Source: CAUZJO01 sp963580245
GTDB lineage: Bacteria > Sumerlaeota > Sumerlaeia > MVZB01
Assembly (NCBI GenBank): GCA_963580245.1
Contig: CAUZJO010000014.1
Span: forward strand, 1-43,861
Length of the DNA: 43,861 nucleotides
Reading direction: 5' to 3'
Part shown: piece after piece, positions 14,955 through 23,754 of the stretch
How the letters are laid out: the number at the start of each line of letters is the position of its first letter
How positions within the stretch are numbered: the first letter of the stretch is position 1
The notes under the pieces: model-generated
The model's input: the letters and a program-made list of their open reading frames with translations, nothing else
What the model was told of the DNA's origin: nothing
The model's database searches: none
Program-made: the position numbers and the translations under genes

Positions 14955-16109
14955 ATGTTTGGAGGAGGTTTGGCGATCATTAGGAGATTAACCATAGCCC
15001 GGCGAGTGATCAGCTCGCTCATCCCTTGGCATGTTCCGGCGTCGATCGTTTTGGTCTTGGCTTGCTCGTCCTGCTCGAACCGGGAAGAGGCCGAAACCGT
15101 GTCCCCCCCGGCGGGAATCCCGACCGCGCGGGAGATCTATCGCACCGATAACCGGCCCGACGATCGGTTGACCGATTTGGCCGTCTGGCCTCGGCCCGAG
15201 GGGGGTGCTTGGCTTCTGGTCGCGGCCCGCTCAGGACACACCGTCCGCGTGTACGACGCCCTGACGGGTCAACCCCAGGGCAAAATTGGGAAAAAGGGCG
15301 AAAAACTGGGCCGCCTGCAGCGTCCCTATGGTGTGGCCGTGGCGGACGATTTCTTGTTCGTCGCCGACCGCCAAAACCAACGGATCCAGGTCTTTGGCCT
15401 TCCGTCCCATGAGGCGCTCTTTGAATTCGGCGGCGACGTGATCGAGAAGCCCTATGGGCTATCGGTCCATCGCGAGGGGGACCACTACGAGGTCTTCGTG
15501 GCCGACAATTCCGATCTTCCCGACGATCCGGAATTCGCCCGCCACGTCCTGGGGCGCAGGATCAAGCACTTCCGCGTCACTCTCGACCGGGAGGAGCCCC
15601 AGGCCAAGCTGGTCCGCATGTTCGGCGAAGTGGAGAACGAGGGGGGCATCCTGACCGACGTGCAGTATGTCCTGGCCGATCCCGCCCATGATCAGTTGTT
15701 CATCTCTGATCAGGCCAACAAGGACGTCAAGGTATACGACCTCGAGGGCCGTTTCACGGGGCGCGCGCTGGCCGGGGAGCTGATCGAGCGCAAGGCGATA
15801 GGATTGGCCGTCATTGAAGACGAATCGGCCGAGGCGGGGGGCTATTTGCTGATTGCCGACGCGCATAAGGAGTACAGCCGCATCCACGTCTTCACGCGCG
15901 ACGGGCGCCGCCATCTCGGCCGATTCACCGGCGACCCGATCATCGCGCGCACCGAGGGGATCGCCGTGTGGCCGACCGAGACCGCGCCGTTCGGCAAGGC
16001 GGCGCTGTTCATGTTGCATGATCGAAGCCGCGTGCACGCTTACTCCTGGGCCGAGGTCTTGGAAGTGCTTGAGACCGGGAACCAAGCAGAGGCCCAGCCC
16101 GAACCCTGA
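14955..16109 (+). CDS. lipoprotein with NHL/phytase-like beta-propeller
   Basis: 384 residues from ATG 14955; the start is uncertain because the strong GGAGGAGG (14961-14968) lies just inside this start and the next in-frame codons (TTG, ATC, ATT) are poor. The signal peptide ends IVLVLACSSC, with Cys37 as the lipidation site. The mature part repeats a propeller pattern: DLAVWPRPEGGAWLLVAA, RPYGVAVADDFLFVADRQNQ with RIQVFGLP, KPYGLSVHREG, DQLFISDQANKDVKVYDLEG and YLLIADAHKEYSRIHVF. These 'YGVAV..LFVADRQNQRIQVF' units are NHL-like; the aspartates and opening 'LTDLAVWP' also recall beta-propeller phytases. Likely an envelope protein binding a ligand or hydrolysing a phosphoester; function not settled. 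Confidence 0.75.
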   Translation: MFGGGLAIIRRLTIARRVISSLIPWHVPASIVLVLACSSCSNREEAETVSPPAGIPTAREIYRTDNRPDDRLTDLAVWPRPEGGAWLLVAARSGHTVRVYDALTGQPQGKIGKKGEKLGRLQRPYGVAVADDFLFVADRQNQRIQVFGLPSHEALFEFGGDVIEKPYGLSVHREGDHYEVFVADNSDLPDDPEFARHVLGRRIKHFRVTLDREEPQAKLVRMFGEVENEGGILTDVQYVLADPAHDQLFISDQANKDVKVYDLEGRFTGRALAGELIERKAIGLAVIEDESAEAGGYLLIADAHKEYSRIHVFTRDGRRHLGRFTGDPIIARTEGIAVWPTETAPFGKAALFMLHDRSRVHAYSWAEVLEVLETGNQAEAQPEP

Positions 16110-16223
16110 GTGCCGGGATAGGGTCCCACAAGCCGCCAGCCCCTGATGGGTCGCCGAAAAATGTTCCCCGCAATCCCAGGCCGGCCGGAATCCGTGTTTC
16201 GACGTGTATTGGGATTAGCGTAG

Positions 16224-16245
16224 CAGGATCGCGCTCGCGATCCTG
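16224..16245. repeat. perfect intergenic hairpin
   Basis: CAGGATCGCG, CT, CGCGATCCTG: a ten-base inverted repeat 115 bases after the propeller gene. It lacks a T tract, so it is not a standard terminator. It is the clearest structure in the 496-base gap 16110-16605; no convincing gene is seen in that gap. Confidence 0.5.
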
Positions 16246-16605
16246 GCGCCCGGTAGACGCATCCTCGCTTCGGCCCAAGCCGTGCCAATGCCCAGTTCTC
16301 AGCCTGCCTTGGCACCTGGTTGCACGATTGAATCACTTCCCACCGGTTCCGTCTTAGGCAAAATGCCGTCATGGATCGCCGCGCAGAATGCCTCGTGGAA
16401 CTCCGGCCCCGTCTCTTGCTCGAGCGGCGAGGTTTTGGCCTCATAACCCTTCCAAAACTCGTCGATCGAGGAAACCGTCGAGAGTGCCCGAAGCGTCTCC
16501 CGGATGCTGTCAAAGGCCGGGGCACCAAAAGGGGGACAGAGTTGAGTGCATTTCCCGCAGCGGTTGTTCGCGAGCCTCATTCAGTCCAGGAGTTCCATCC
16601 AGCCC

Positions 16606-16812
16606 ATGACCCACGACCAGCTCAACGACTACTTACAAGCCCAAGTTAGCGAAATCATCGAGTTCATGCGCGCCGAGTCCGAACGGCGAGGCCAAGAGCT
16701 GACCCTTCAAGAGGCGGCCCTGGAGTGGTGCGAGCACTACAGTGAGCATTTCGGGGTCCAATGGGAAAGCAATCAGGGCCCCCTCACCGGCAGCAGCAAC
16801 CCCACCCTCTAG
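16606..16812 (+). CDS. small helical protein of unknown function
   Basis: 68 residues from ATG 16606. The core (LQAQVSEIIEFMRAESERRG, then QELTLQEAALEWCEHYSEHF) reads like a known style of small soluble bacterial protein in which a helix ending 'ESE..G' is followed by 'A..EWi..ya..F'. There is no strong ribosome-binding site, and the last ~17 residues are low-complexity. It could be a complete small gene or the surviving part of a larger one. It converges on waaA. Confidence 0.5.
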   Translation: MTHDQLNDYLQAQVSEIIEFMRAESERRGQELTLQEAALEWCEHYSEHFGVQWESNQGPLTGSSNPTL

Positions 16813-16925
16813 GCTCTCCCGCGCCAGGGGCGCGTCCGGATTCCCCTTGGTAGCCTCGATACCCCCCCAGCCCCCTGTGCGCACGGTGTATAGGGGGGCG
16901 GACCCGATTGACGCCGAAAAGACGT

Positions 16926-18320
16926 CTAACCTCCGATGAAATCCTTGATGGCTTGAACGGATCGAGCGGTGCTGCCCTGGCTGGATTCCAAGACCCGGCG
17001 AGCCTTTTCCCCCTCGGTTCGGCGTCGGGATTCGTCGGTGAGCAGCGTGCACAGCGTCGGCGCAAGGGATTCGGGGTCGACTTGCTGGCCGGCCCGCGAT
17101 TGCGTGAAGAGCCGATGGATCTCGCGCTGGCCGTGCATGTGAGGACCATAGAGGACGGGGACGGCGTGGGCGGCGGCTTCCAGCAGGTTGTGGCCGCCGA
17201 CTTTGCAGAAACTGCCCGCGACAACGCCCACCTCGCCCAGACCATAGGCCCGCGCCAGAACGCCCATCTTATCCAGAACGACCACCTCGGGGTCGGTCGG
17301 CCCGTCGGGCGCGCCGGCCCGGCCCACCCGCCAACCGGCCTCGGCGGCCAGCGCGGCGGCTTCTCCGAAGCGCTCGGGATGGCGCGGGCAGATGAGCATG
17401 CCGGCCTCGGGCACGCGTTCTCGCACCGCCCTGAAGGCGCGGAGCATCAGCTCCTCCTCGCCAGGATGGGTCGAGCCGACCACGATCCAGCGCCGCTCGG
17501 GGGCCATCCCGAAACGCTCACACAGCTCACGGTGCTCCTGGGCCGTCAGCGGCTCCTGGCTCAGGTCGAATTTACAGTTGCCGGTCACGCGGATGCGCTC
17601 GCGCGCCAGCCCCAGGGCCGCGAAGCGCTCGGCATCGAGCGGAGTCTGGGCGCACACGCCCGCGAGCGAACCCAAAGCGGGCGCCAGAAAGCGGCGCAAA
17701 CGCATGTAGCGCGGGAAGGAACGGTCCGAAAGCTTGGCGTTGATCATGAAGCAACGCGCCCCGCGCCGGCTGGCCAGCGTCAGGAAGTTCGGCCAGATCT
17801 CGGTCTCCATCAGCACGAATATTCGGGGTCGGAATACGTTCTGAAACCGCCGCACGAGCGGGGAAAGATCGATGGGGAAATAGGTGACGGCGTCGCCGGG
17901 GAACTGGCGGCGGGCGGCGGCCTGGCCCGTCTCGGTGATCGTGCTGACGACCAGCGGCAGCCCCGGCGCCAAGGCGCGCAACCCATCGGCCACCGCCCGC
18001 GCCGCGGCCACCTCCCCGACCGAGACCGCGTGCAGCCACAACGACCCCTCGGCGAAAAGATCGGTGCCCGAGCCATTGGGCAGCCGAAACCCCAACATCC
18101 CACCCGCGCTTTCGGTATATTTCCCACGCGCCAGCCTTCGCCAACCCAGGTAGGGGACGATCGCCGGCAGCGCAAGCGTGTAGGCCAGGTCGTAGCGGGT
18201 CAATGGAGGGTTCTGGGGTTGAGAGGTTTCACGGGGCCAAAAACGGAACGATGGGCGCGGTCCCCAAAATGGTTTCGTGCGCGGGTCTGAATCATTCCAT
18301 GATGCCCGCTCCAGGGCCAT
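16926..18320 (-). CDS. waaA: 3-deoxy-D-manno-octulosonic acid (Kdo) transferase
   Basis: Up to 464 residues. The first ~39 residues of the open frame from ATG 18320 look untypical (Trp/Pro/Arg-rich), and the recognisable protein begins near LTRYDLAYTLALPAIVPYLG, where a TTG (18203) is a possible start; there is no convincing ribosome-binding site for either. GT30 features: N-terminal membrane segment, WLHAVSVGEVAAA with the catalytic Glu, PRIFVLMETEIWPNFL, and a C-terminal domain with VVGSTHPGEEE, ICPRHPERF and GGHNLLEAAAHAVPVLYGPH. The enzyme adds Kdo from CMP-Kdo to lipid IVA on the inner membrane. It shows that the host makes Kdo-containing lipopolysaccharide. No other lipid A genes adjoin it. 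Confidence 0.93.
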   Translation of the reverse strand: MALERASWNDSDPRTKPFWGPRPSFRFWPRETSQPQNPPLTRYDLAYTLALPAIVPYLGWRRLARGKYTESAGGMLGFRLPNGSGTDLFAEGSLWLHAVSVGEVAAARAVADGLRALAPGLPLVVSTITETGQAAARRQFPGDAVTYFPIDLSPLVRRFQNVFRPRIFVLMETEIWPNFLTLASRRGARCFMINAKLSDRSFPRYMRLRRFLAPALGSLAGVCAQTPLDAERFAALGLARERIRVTGNCKFDLSQEPLTAQEHRELCERFGMAPERRWIVVGSTHPGEEELMLRAFRAVRERVPEAGMLICPRHPERFGEAAALAAEAGWRVGRAGAPDGPTDPEVVVLDKMGVLARAYGLGEVGVVAGSFCKVGGHNLLEAAAHAVPVLYGPHMHGQREIHRLFTQSRAGQQVDPESLAPTLCTLLTDESRRRTEGEKARRVLESSQGSTARSVQAIKDFIGG

Positions 18321-18535
18321 TTTGCCTCAATTATTTAACCCGTTCATTTGGGGTTACCACATCGTTCACCGTCCAGGGTTGGCCAGAGTGGGGAGTGGGA
18401 AAAAGGCCCCGACCGATGGTCGTCTGCATCCGCTGGCCTCGGTCTCCTGGCTTCCGGCCAGGCTCCCACCGACATCACTCCTAAAAGCGTCTCGGCCCCA
18501 GCGCCTGTAACGCAATTCTTCGCTGGCTGGCGGAA

Positions 18536-18766
18536 TTATCTGTAGAGGGTCCAAAGAGGGGGCATCCACGGCATTTCGCTCAGGCCGCCGCGGCGCGGGC
18601 CGTGGATGCGGGCGTAATCGAGCGTCATTTGGGGCCGCGCCGGATACTGGCCGACGGTGGTTTGCCTCTCCGGAGTGGGCAGACCCGCCGCCTCAAACGT
18701 CTCCCGGTCGATCTTACCCGGATGCAAGGGCCGACGACCCAACGCCCACCCCGTTCGTAACAACAC
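18536..18766 (-). CDS. possible small or remnant coding frame
   Basis: Minus-strand frame from GTG 18766 to a stop at 18536-18538, 76 residues, with protein-like sequence (LHPGKIDRETFEAAGLPTP and MTLDYARIHGPRRG, ending PWMPPLWTLYR). The frame is open a further ~20 codons upstream, overlapping the end of the 412-residue gene. I recognise no family. It is the only candidate in the 502-base gap 18321-18822 and could be a true downstream gene or an eroded fragment. Confidence 0.3.
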   Translation of the reverse strand: MLLRTGWALGRRPLHPGKIDRETFEAAGLPTPERQTTVGQYPARPQMTLDYARIHGPRRGGLSEMPWMPPLWTLYR

Positions 18767-18822
18767 AAAAAAATCGAGCGTTCCACTCGTCCAATGCGCT
18801 CCAGCCTCGGGATTCTGGGCAT

Positions 18823-20061
18823 TTACAAATCAAAGTGGAGGAACTGGTCAAAGAGCGGCGTCTTCTTGACGTGCGTTTCGGAGCCGCCGAAGGTTCCTTC
18901 TCGCTGGCGTTTCATCTCGACCAGGCCGAACGATTCGAGCGGTCCCAAGATGCGCGAGGTGAGAAGCCACTCCACGTCGCCGTAGCTTGCCGGGTCGTCG
19001 TTGAATTCCTCGATGACCGGCGGTAGCAAAACAAGAGGCGGCAAGCCCTGGATTTCGTGATACTCCTCGCCTGGCAGCCGGCCGATCATGGCGAGCGAGT
19101 AAGGCACCGTGGCTTGCAGGCCGGGCGTTTCGGATATCCGGTCCAGGTAGGAAAGATTGAATTGTTTGAAGAAGACATTAAACAGACGTGCATAGAGCGT
19201 GCCCGCCTCGCTCTCACCCAGCAACGCCTTGCCCTGCTTGGTCACCACCCAACGCTTCTTGTACTTGCGCAACAGGCCGGCGACATAACAGACGACGCGG
19301 ATCAGGTGCAGCGGTCGCACGTCTTGCTCGTCGATGACCTTGTTATAGCGGTGAAGCGCCTCGACGAACTCTCGCGGCCACCGCATGCGTTCGACCATGA
19401 GCGCCACAAACTTGCGGTTCAAGTTCCCCTTTCCGGTGGCGGGCGTGCCGCCGCTTTCCTCGAGCGCATGGAGCAGCGTTCGAGCATTGACCAGGAAGCT
19501 GGAGGTCTCCAGAGCATCCATCGGGAGATGCTCGTTCAGCCGGACCGGCCCCGGCGCGGCCCACCAGCCGTGTTCGATCAGCTCAAACACTTGGTGCCCC
19601 GTCAAACCCCCCAGATCCGGCATGGGCGCGTCGTGAACCTCTCCAATGAGCTCCTCGAAAGCCGCCTTGACTTCTTCAATGCCTTCGACGCCAACCTTCT
19701 CCATGATTGCCTCAAGCTCATGGACGAATTCGTCGATATCCACGTCTAAGACATCGGCGCCATCGGCCTGCTGGTTCGGGCGGTGCTCGGCGTAGAAGGC
19801 GGCTAGCCGCTGGAACAGATTCTGGAGCAGCTCTTGCCTGGGACCGGCCGCCGCCGAGTCAGCCGCGCGCGTAATCATTTCAAGAAGGTTCTCCAGATCA
19901 CCGGGCGACATCATGACACGGCAATGCCGGCCGTCGATGGGCGCCGTTTCGATCAGCTCCAGGACGCTCGAACGGTCTGTAATCCCCTCTTCGAGCAGCA
20001 CGGTTCGTTCCTCGAGCGTCAGCGTGACCGGAATATAGACGGTGGCCGTTGGGTGCTTCAT
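18823..20061 (-). CDS. conserved-looking soluble protein of unknown function
   Basis: 412 residues from ATG 20061, with GGGAGAGA 4 bases upstream. There is no signal peptide or membrane segment, so cytoplasmic. The first ~100 residues look like a small mixed domain (YIPVTLTLEERTVLLEEGI) plus a helix. A Glu/Asp-rich linker (about 100-150) precedes a long helical region with ATGKGNLNRKFVALMVERMR, KKRWVVTKQGKALLG and, near the end, a SRILGPLESFGLVEMKRQRE segment that looks like a winged-helix unit. The KGNLNRKFV pattern recurs, as I recall, in a class of uncharacterised bacterial proteins. A regulatory or nucleic-acid-binding role is a guess from the winged-helix look only. Confidence 0.65.
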   Translation of the reverse strand: MKHPTATVYIPVTLTLEERTVLLEEGITDRSSVLELIETAPIDGRHCRVMMSPGDLENLLEMITRAADSAAAGPRQELLQNLFQRLAAFYAEHRPNQQADGADVLDVDIDEFVHELEAIMEKVGVEGIEEVKAAFEELIGEVHDAPMPDLGGLTGHQVFELIEHGWWAAPGPVRLNEHLPMDALETSSFLVNARTLLHALEESGGTPATGKGNLNRKFVALMVERMRWPREFVEALHRYNKVIDEQDVRPLHLIRVVCYVAGLLRKYKKRWVVTKQGKALLGESEAGTLYARLFNVFFKQFNLSYLDRISETPGLQATVPYSLAMIGRLPGEEYHEIQGLPPLVLLPPVIEEFNDDPASYGDVEWLLTSRILGPLESFGLVEMKRQREGTFGGSETHVKKTPLFDQFLHFDL

Positions 20062-20686
20062 GGTTCTCTCCCTATGGGCAAAACGCCGGCCACCTTCCCG
20101 TGGTGACCTGTCTCAGAGGTCGGGGATTCCCTCCTCCTCCGTTCCCGACATTGTCCACCGAACCGGGGGCGCATGTCCAGCCCCGCGGAGCCGACCCGCC
20201 ATGATGAGAGTGACGCAGCACTAACGATCACGGGGAGTTTAAGCTCCGAAATCCCCAGCGGTTCCTGGAAGATTTACTATTAGCGTGGCGGACCGGAGAA
20301 ACTCGCGCGTGACGCGACCGGGCGCATGGTTTTCGAGAGCGCCGAGAACCGCCTGGGGGGCGGCTCGCGGATCGATGAACCCGGCATCGATTGAACGGCT
20401 GACGACGAAGAGCATACGATTGCGGTCTTTGGACCTAACACGGAATGGCGCTCGACCTTGGGTTGCAGCGCAACAGGGCCCTTCGGTCCCGACCGCCCAT
20501 GCGGGCGACCTGAATCGCGGATCCGTGGGATGGTGTGTAGTTGTTGTCGCCAAGATAACGTGGCCCAAGGAGTTGTTGCGCATGTTTAAGTTGGAGGTGT
20601 TGACCCATGGCCGATCTCAAGACACTCAAGGCTCGCATAGGTCTTTTCCCCTCACCTCTTCGCGGGACGTTTGGCGCCGCTCTTGA
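20062..20686. other. 625-base gap with small hairpins, no convincing gene
   Basis: Both strands have open frames here but none reads like protein along its length. Visible structure is limited to small hairpins, such as GTTGC-AGC-GCAAC at 20462-20474 and CGCCC-ATGC-GGGCG nearby, and TCGCGGATCCGTG at 20515-20527, which also occurs at 38471-38483 inside the hairpin cluster. It may hold a degraded copy of that repeat type. Confidence 0.4.
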
Positions 20687-21535
20687 TTACGTGTCCCGGA
20701 CGCCGCCGGCGAGGGGGCCGCGGGTCATCAGACCCTGCAAGAACGCGATCACCAACACGGCGGGCACGAGCATCATCACCGCCAAGGTGCTGGCCACGCC
20801 CAGCTCGCCGTAATTCGTATAATAGTAGATCAACGGCGGCAGTGTCCGGTTTGTCAGTTGGATCAGCAAGGCGTAGGCGAATTCGTCCCACGACAGCAGA
20901 AAGACCAGGATAAAGGCCCCGGCGACCGCCCCTCGAACCGAAGGCAGGGCCACCCGCCAGAAAGCTTCGAATGTCCCGCAGCCGTTGACGATGGCCGATT
21001 CCTCGAGCTCGGGGGGTAGATCGCGAAAGGCCGCGTAGGCCAGCAAGACCGCGAAAGGCAGCCCGATGGTCAGGTGCGCCAGAACCAGACCCAGCCCCAG
21101 CGGGTGATCGTAGAGGCCCAGCGGGATCAGGATCGCCGTCAGCGGGATGGCGATGACGATCGGCGGCAGGACGCGGCTGATCAGCGAGAGCGACGCGATG
21201 GTCCTGCCGGCCCGAGCCAGTCGGACGGCCGCCCAGCCCGCCGGGAAGCCCATGACGAGTGCCAGAAGCGTCGTTGCCAAAGCCACGCCGAGGCTTAGCG
21301 TCACTCGATCCAACAGCGGTTCGGTGGTCCAGAGACTGGTGAGGTTTTGGAGGGAGAAGCTCTCTGGCAGCAGGCGCAACGGCATCTGAACCGCCTCGTC
21401 CGGTGGAGTCAGCGCCTGACGGACCACCAGCAGCGGAGGCAAAGTGTTGACGATCAGCAGCAGGGCCAATCCAAGCGCCGAGATGAGCCACCCGCGCGGC
21501 GCGCGGCGCGCCGAGAGGGTCGGGAATCCATTCAC
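20687..21535 (-). CDS. sugar ABC transporter permease (MalG type)
   Basis: 282 residues starting at GTG 21535, which overlaps the preceding permease stop by four bases (GTGA); longer upstream frames are out-of-frame sequence of that gene. Six membrane helices can be traced, beginning WLISALGLALLLIVNTLPPL. The EAA loop that contacts the ATPase is present as LPPELEESAIVNGCGTFEAF followed by WRVALPSVRG. With the adjacent permease and binding protein it forms a CUT1-type carbohydrate importer. It is the last gene of the module, and no ATPase gene follows. Confidence 0.9.
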   Translation of the reverse strand: MNGFPTLSARRAPRGWLISALGLALLLIVNTLPPLLVVRQALTPPDEAVQMPLRLLPESFSLQNLTSLWTTEPLLDRVTLSLGVALATTLLALVMGFPAGWAAVRLARAGRTIASLSLISRVLPPIVIAIPLTAILIPLGLYDHPLGLGLVLAHLTIGLPFAVLLAYAAFRDLPPELEESAIVNGCGTFEAFWRVALPSVRGAVAGAFILVFLLSWDEFAYALLIQLTNRTLPPLIYYYTNYGELGVASTLAVMMLVPAVLVIAFLQGLMTRGPLAGGVRDT

Positions 21536-22449
21536 GCCCGGAACCTCCTCCCGGCCCACACCAACGCCCATGCCGTCAACGACATGACCAACAGGCCGAG
21601 GGCAAGCGTCAGGGCGGCGATGTTCGCGGCCGGCACGTCGTTGGCGGATGCTTTGTAGTGATAGGCCACCGATGTCAGCACCGGCATGGCCTCGACCCCA
21701 ACCAGCACCAGCGGGGTGGCGAAGATGCGGAAGGCGTCGACCGCTCTCAACGCCAGCGCCACCAGCAACGCCGGCAGCACCAGCGGGACCAGCACGCGCG
21801 CGCGGATCTGCCACGGGCCGGCCCCATCGATCCGCGCCGCCTCGACGTAACTGACCGGGAGCTGTTCGAGGGCCGTCAAGACGATCAGGAACACGATGGG
21901 CGTGACGCGCCAGGCGTCGACCAGGATCACGACGAGCGTCATCAGCGGGCGTCCCGGCTCCAGCCAGCCGACCGTCCAGTCGGCCCCCCCGCCGTGCCAC
22001 AAGGCGCTGTTGAGATACCCGTTCTGGCGAAAAACGAGCTTCATCGTGAGCAGGTAGACGATCTCGGGCAGGGCGAAGGGAACGATCGCGACGGTGCGCC
22101 AGAAAAATCGCCCCCGTCTGAGTTCATAAAACCACAAGGCCATGCCCAGCCCGACGACCGCCTCGAGGCCGACGCTGACCACGGGCACCAGTAAGCTATA
22201 GCCCAAACTGCGCACAAAAAGACGGTCGCCCCAAACCCGCGTCAGGTGGGCGGTGGTCCAATCGCCCGCCTCGTCGGTCAGTGCCGAACCCAACGCCCGG
22301 CCAAGGGGCCAGAATTGCAAGAGCAGGTAGCCCACGGCCGGGGCGGCGGCAAGCAGAAAGACCAACCGCCGTTGGGTCCAGTAATTGGTGCTAAACGGGC
22401 GCGTGGGGTCGATCAGGCGGCCGGGTGTCGTCGGCTCCCTGTGATTCAT
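21532..22449 (-). CDS. sugar ABC transporter permease (MalF type)
   Basis: 305 residues. N-terminal helix RLVFLLAAAPAVGYLLLQFW, a periplasmic stretch (GDWTTAHLTRVWGDRLFVRS), then the permease core with the EAA loop VSYVEAARIDGAGPWQIRAR before VLVPLVLPAL. Both ends overlap neighbours by four bases (stop with the next permease, ATG with the binding-protein stop), so translation is coupled. It belongs to the inner-membrane channel of a carbohydrate importer; pairing with TreT upstream suggests trehalose or maltose-like substrates, which is inference from context. Confidence 0.9.
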   Translation of the reverse strand: MNHREPTTPGRLIDPTRPFSTNYWTQRRLVFLLAAAPAVGYLLLQFWPLGRALGSALTDEAGDWTTAHLTRVWGDRLFVRSLGYSLLVPVVSVGLEAVVGLGMALWFYELRRGRFFWRTVAIVPFALPEIVYLLTMKLVFRQNGYLNSALWHGGGADWTVGWLEPGRPLMTLVVILVDAWRVTPIVFLIVLTALEQLPVSYVEAARIDGAGPWQIRARVLVPLVLPALLVALALRAVDAFRIFATPLVLVGVEAMPVLTSVAYHYKASANDVPAANIAALTLALGLLVMSLTAWALVWAGRRFRA

Positions 22450-23633
22450 TGCCCCGCGACGAGCGCATCGATCTCCGCTTGCATGCGAGCCAGCGCGGCC
22501 GCGGGGACCTCGTCATCGAACAGAATCGCGTGGATGCCCTCTTGCCAGACCTGGCTGATTTCGGCGTAGGCGGCCACGTTAGGGCGGGCGCGGACGTGCT
22601 CGCGCATGGCCAGGAAGCCGGCGTAGAGGGTCCGGTCTTCCTCCGAGAATGCCTCCCAGCCCTCCTCGCGGATCGGGAACCAGCCGAGCTTCTCGACCAG
22701 GCGGCGCTGGGTCGGGCCGGAGGTGAGATAGTCGAGCAGTTGACCGGCCTCGATCGGGCGGGGGGCGGTTGCCGGGACGCCCAGGTAGCCTCCGCCGAGC
22801 ACCGTCGCCCGCCCCGCCGGGCCGGCCGGCAGCGGAGCCGTCTGCATCGGCCCCGGAAGCATGCCCTTGCCGCGAAGCTGCGCCACGGCGAACGGCCAGT
22901 TCGGATGCAGCACGATCTCGCGCAGTTGCTGGGCGTCGAGGATGGTCTGTTCCTTGTATGAGCGCACGGCCGGATTGAAAGCTTTGCTGAGTTGGAGCAT
23001 GAACTCGACGGCCTCGATCGCCCCTGGGCCGCCGGGTTGCAGCGGGTCGCCCCCGGCCTGCCAGAGGATCGGGAAGACGTCGCAAACCAATCCCTCGTAG
23101 CGCGAGAGTTTATAGCCGAGGGCACCCGGATGGGCCTGAGCGATGGCCAATAGATCGTTCCAGGTCTCCGGCGGCGCGGCGATCTTCTCCGCGTCATAAA
23201 TGAGGGCCTGCCAATTAAGCCGATGGGGCAGGTAGAGGAGGGCCGGGGGATCGCCGAACGTCGTTACGGCCCAGGCGTCGGCGGGCGTCTTCGCTTCGAG
23301 TTCCTCCTCGTTCTCAATCAAACCTCCCAGAGGCTGCATGGCGTCCTTGAGCAGGGGAAGCTGGTAGAGGTCGAGCTCGACCAGGTCCAACCGCCCATGA
23401 TCCGCCTTGGCCTCGGCCTCGATCGAGGACCGAATCTGTTCATATTGCTGAGCAACCAGCCGCACCTCGATGCCGGTCTCTTGCTCGAAATCCTTGAGGA
23501 CCTCCATATAAGGGGCGCGTTCGGCGGGAAGCAGCGCGGCGGCGAAGTTGATCACGGGTCGGTCGTCTCCGCCACCGCAGGCGGTGAGGAGGAGGGGGAA
23601 GAGGAAGATTAGGGTCCAGGGTTTAAAACTCAT
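22446..23633 (-). CDS. sugar-binding lipoprotein of an ABC importer (family 1 solute-binding protein)
   Basis: 395 residues with a clear lipoprotein signal: MSFKPWTLIFLFPLLLTAC, lipid anchor Cys19 followed by GGGDD. The mature protein fits family 1 carbohydrate-binding proteins: INFAAALLPAERAPYMEVLK with DFEQETGIEVRLV near the N-terminus, LDLVELDLYQLPLLKD, and GVPATAPRPIEAGQLLDYL later. It would capture sugar outside the inner membrane and deliver it to the two permeases, whose genes overlap this one by four bases. Codons 3-9 coincide with an intergenic repeat (AGGGTCCAGGGTTTAAA on the plus strand, 23611-23627), so the N-terminus may have been reshaped by repeat insertion. Confidence 0.9.
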   Translation of the reverse strand: MSFKPWTLIFLFPLLLTACGGGDDRPVINFAAALLPAERAPYMEVLKDFEQETGIEVRLVAQQYEQIRSSIEAEAKADHGRLDLVELDLYQLPLLKDAMQPLGGLIENEEELEAKTPADAWAVTTFGDPPALLYLPHRLNWQALIYDAEKIAAPPETWNDLLAIAQAHPGALGYKLSRYEGLVCDVFPILWQAGGDPLQPGGPGAIEAVEFMLQLSKAFNPAVRSYKEQTILDAQQLREIVLHPNWPFAVAQLRGKGMLPGPMQTAPLPAGPAGRATVLGGGYLGVPATAPRPIEAGQLLDYLTSGPTQRRLVEKLGWFPIREEGWEAFSEEDRTLYAGFLAMREHVRARPNVAAYAEISQVWQEGIHAILFDDEVPAAALARMQAEIDALVAGQ

Positions 23634-23740
23634 TTGATCAACGGGCCTTCACCCACCGCTGAAGCGTCTGATCCAGTCAATGAATTCCACGGTGACCTCA
23701 TCTTACCACCCTGAATCCTTGATCCTGAACCCTAAACCCT
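23611..23740. repeat. telomere-like palindromic element, family B, copy 1
   Basis: AGGGTCCAGGGTTT at 23611-23624 and CTGAACCCTAAACCCT at 23725-23740 (with CCCTGAATCC at 23709) face each other across the gap between the binding protein and treT. The same GGGTTTAGGGTCC / GGACCCTAAACCC ends bound the elements at 25795, 28736 and 41247. Confidence 0.6.
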
Positions 23741-23754
23741 CGATTCCTCCCCCC

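Noticed and set aside
16299..16580. Minus-strand 93-residue frame beginning CGKCTQLCPP, near a GGGGGACAGAGTTGAGTGCA stretch that recalls transposon flanks
   Set aside because: No transposase motif, no inverted ends, and the N-terminal cysteines arise from that flank-like stretch. Too weak to call a mobile element remnant.
20239..20583. 114-residue minus-strand frame in the 625-base gap
   Set aside because: Half of it is the small hairpin region, with no ribosome-binding site and no recognisable pattern.
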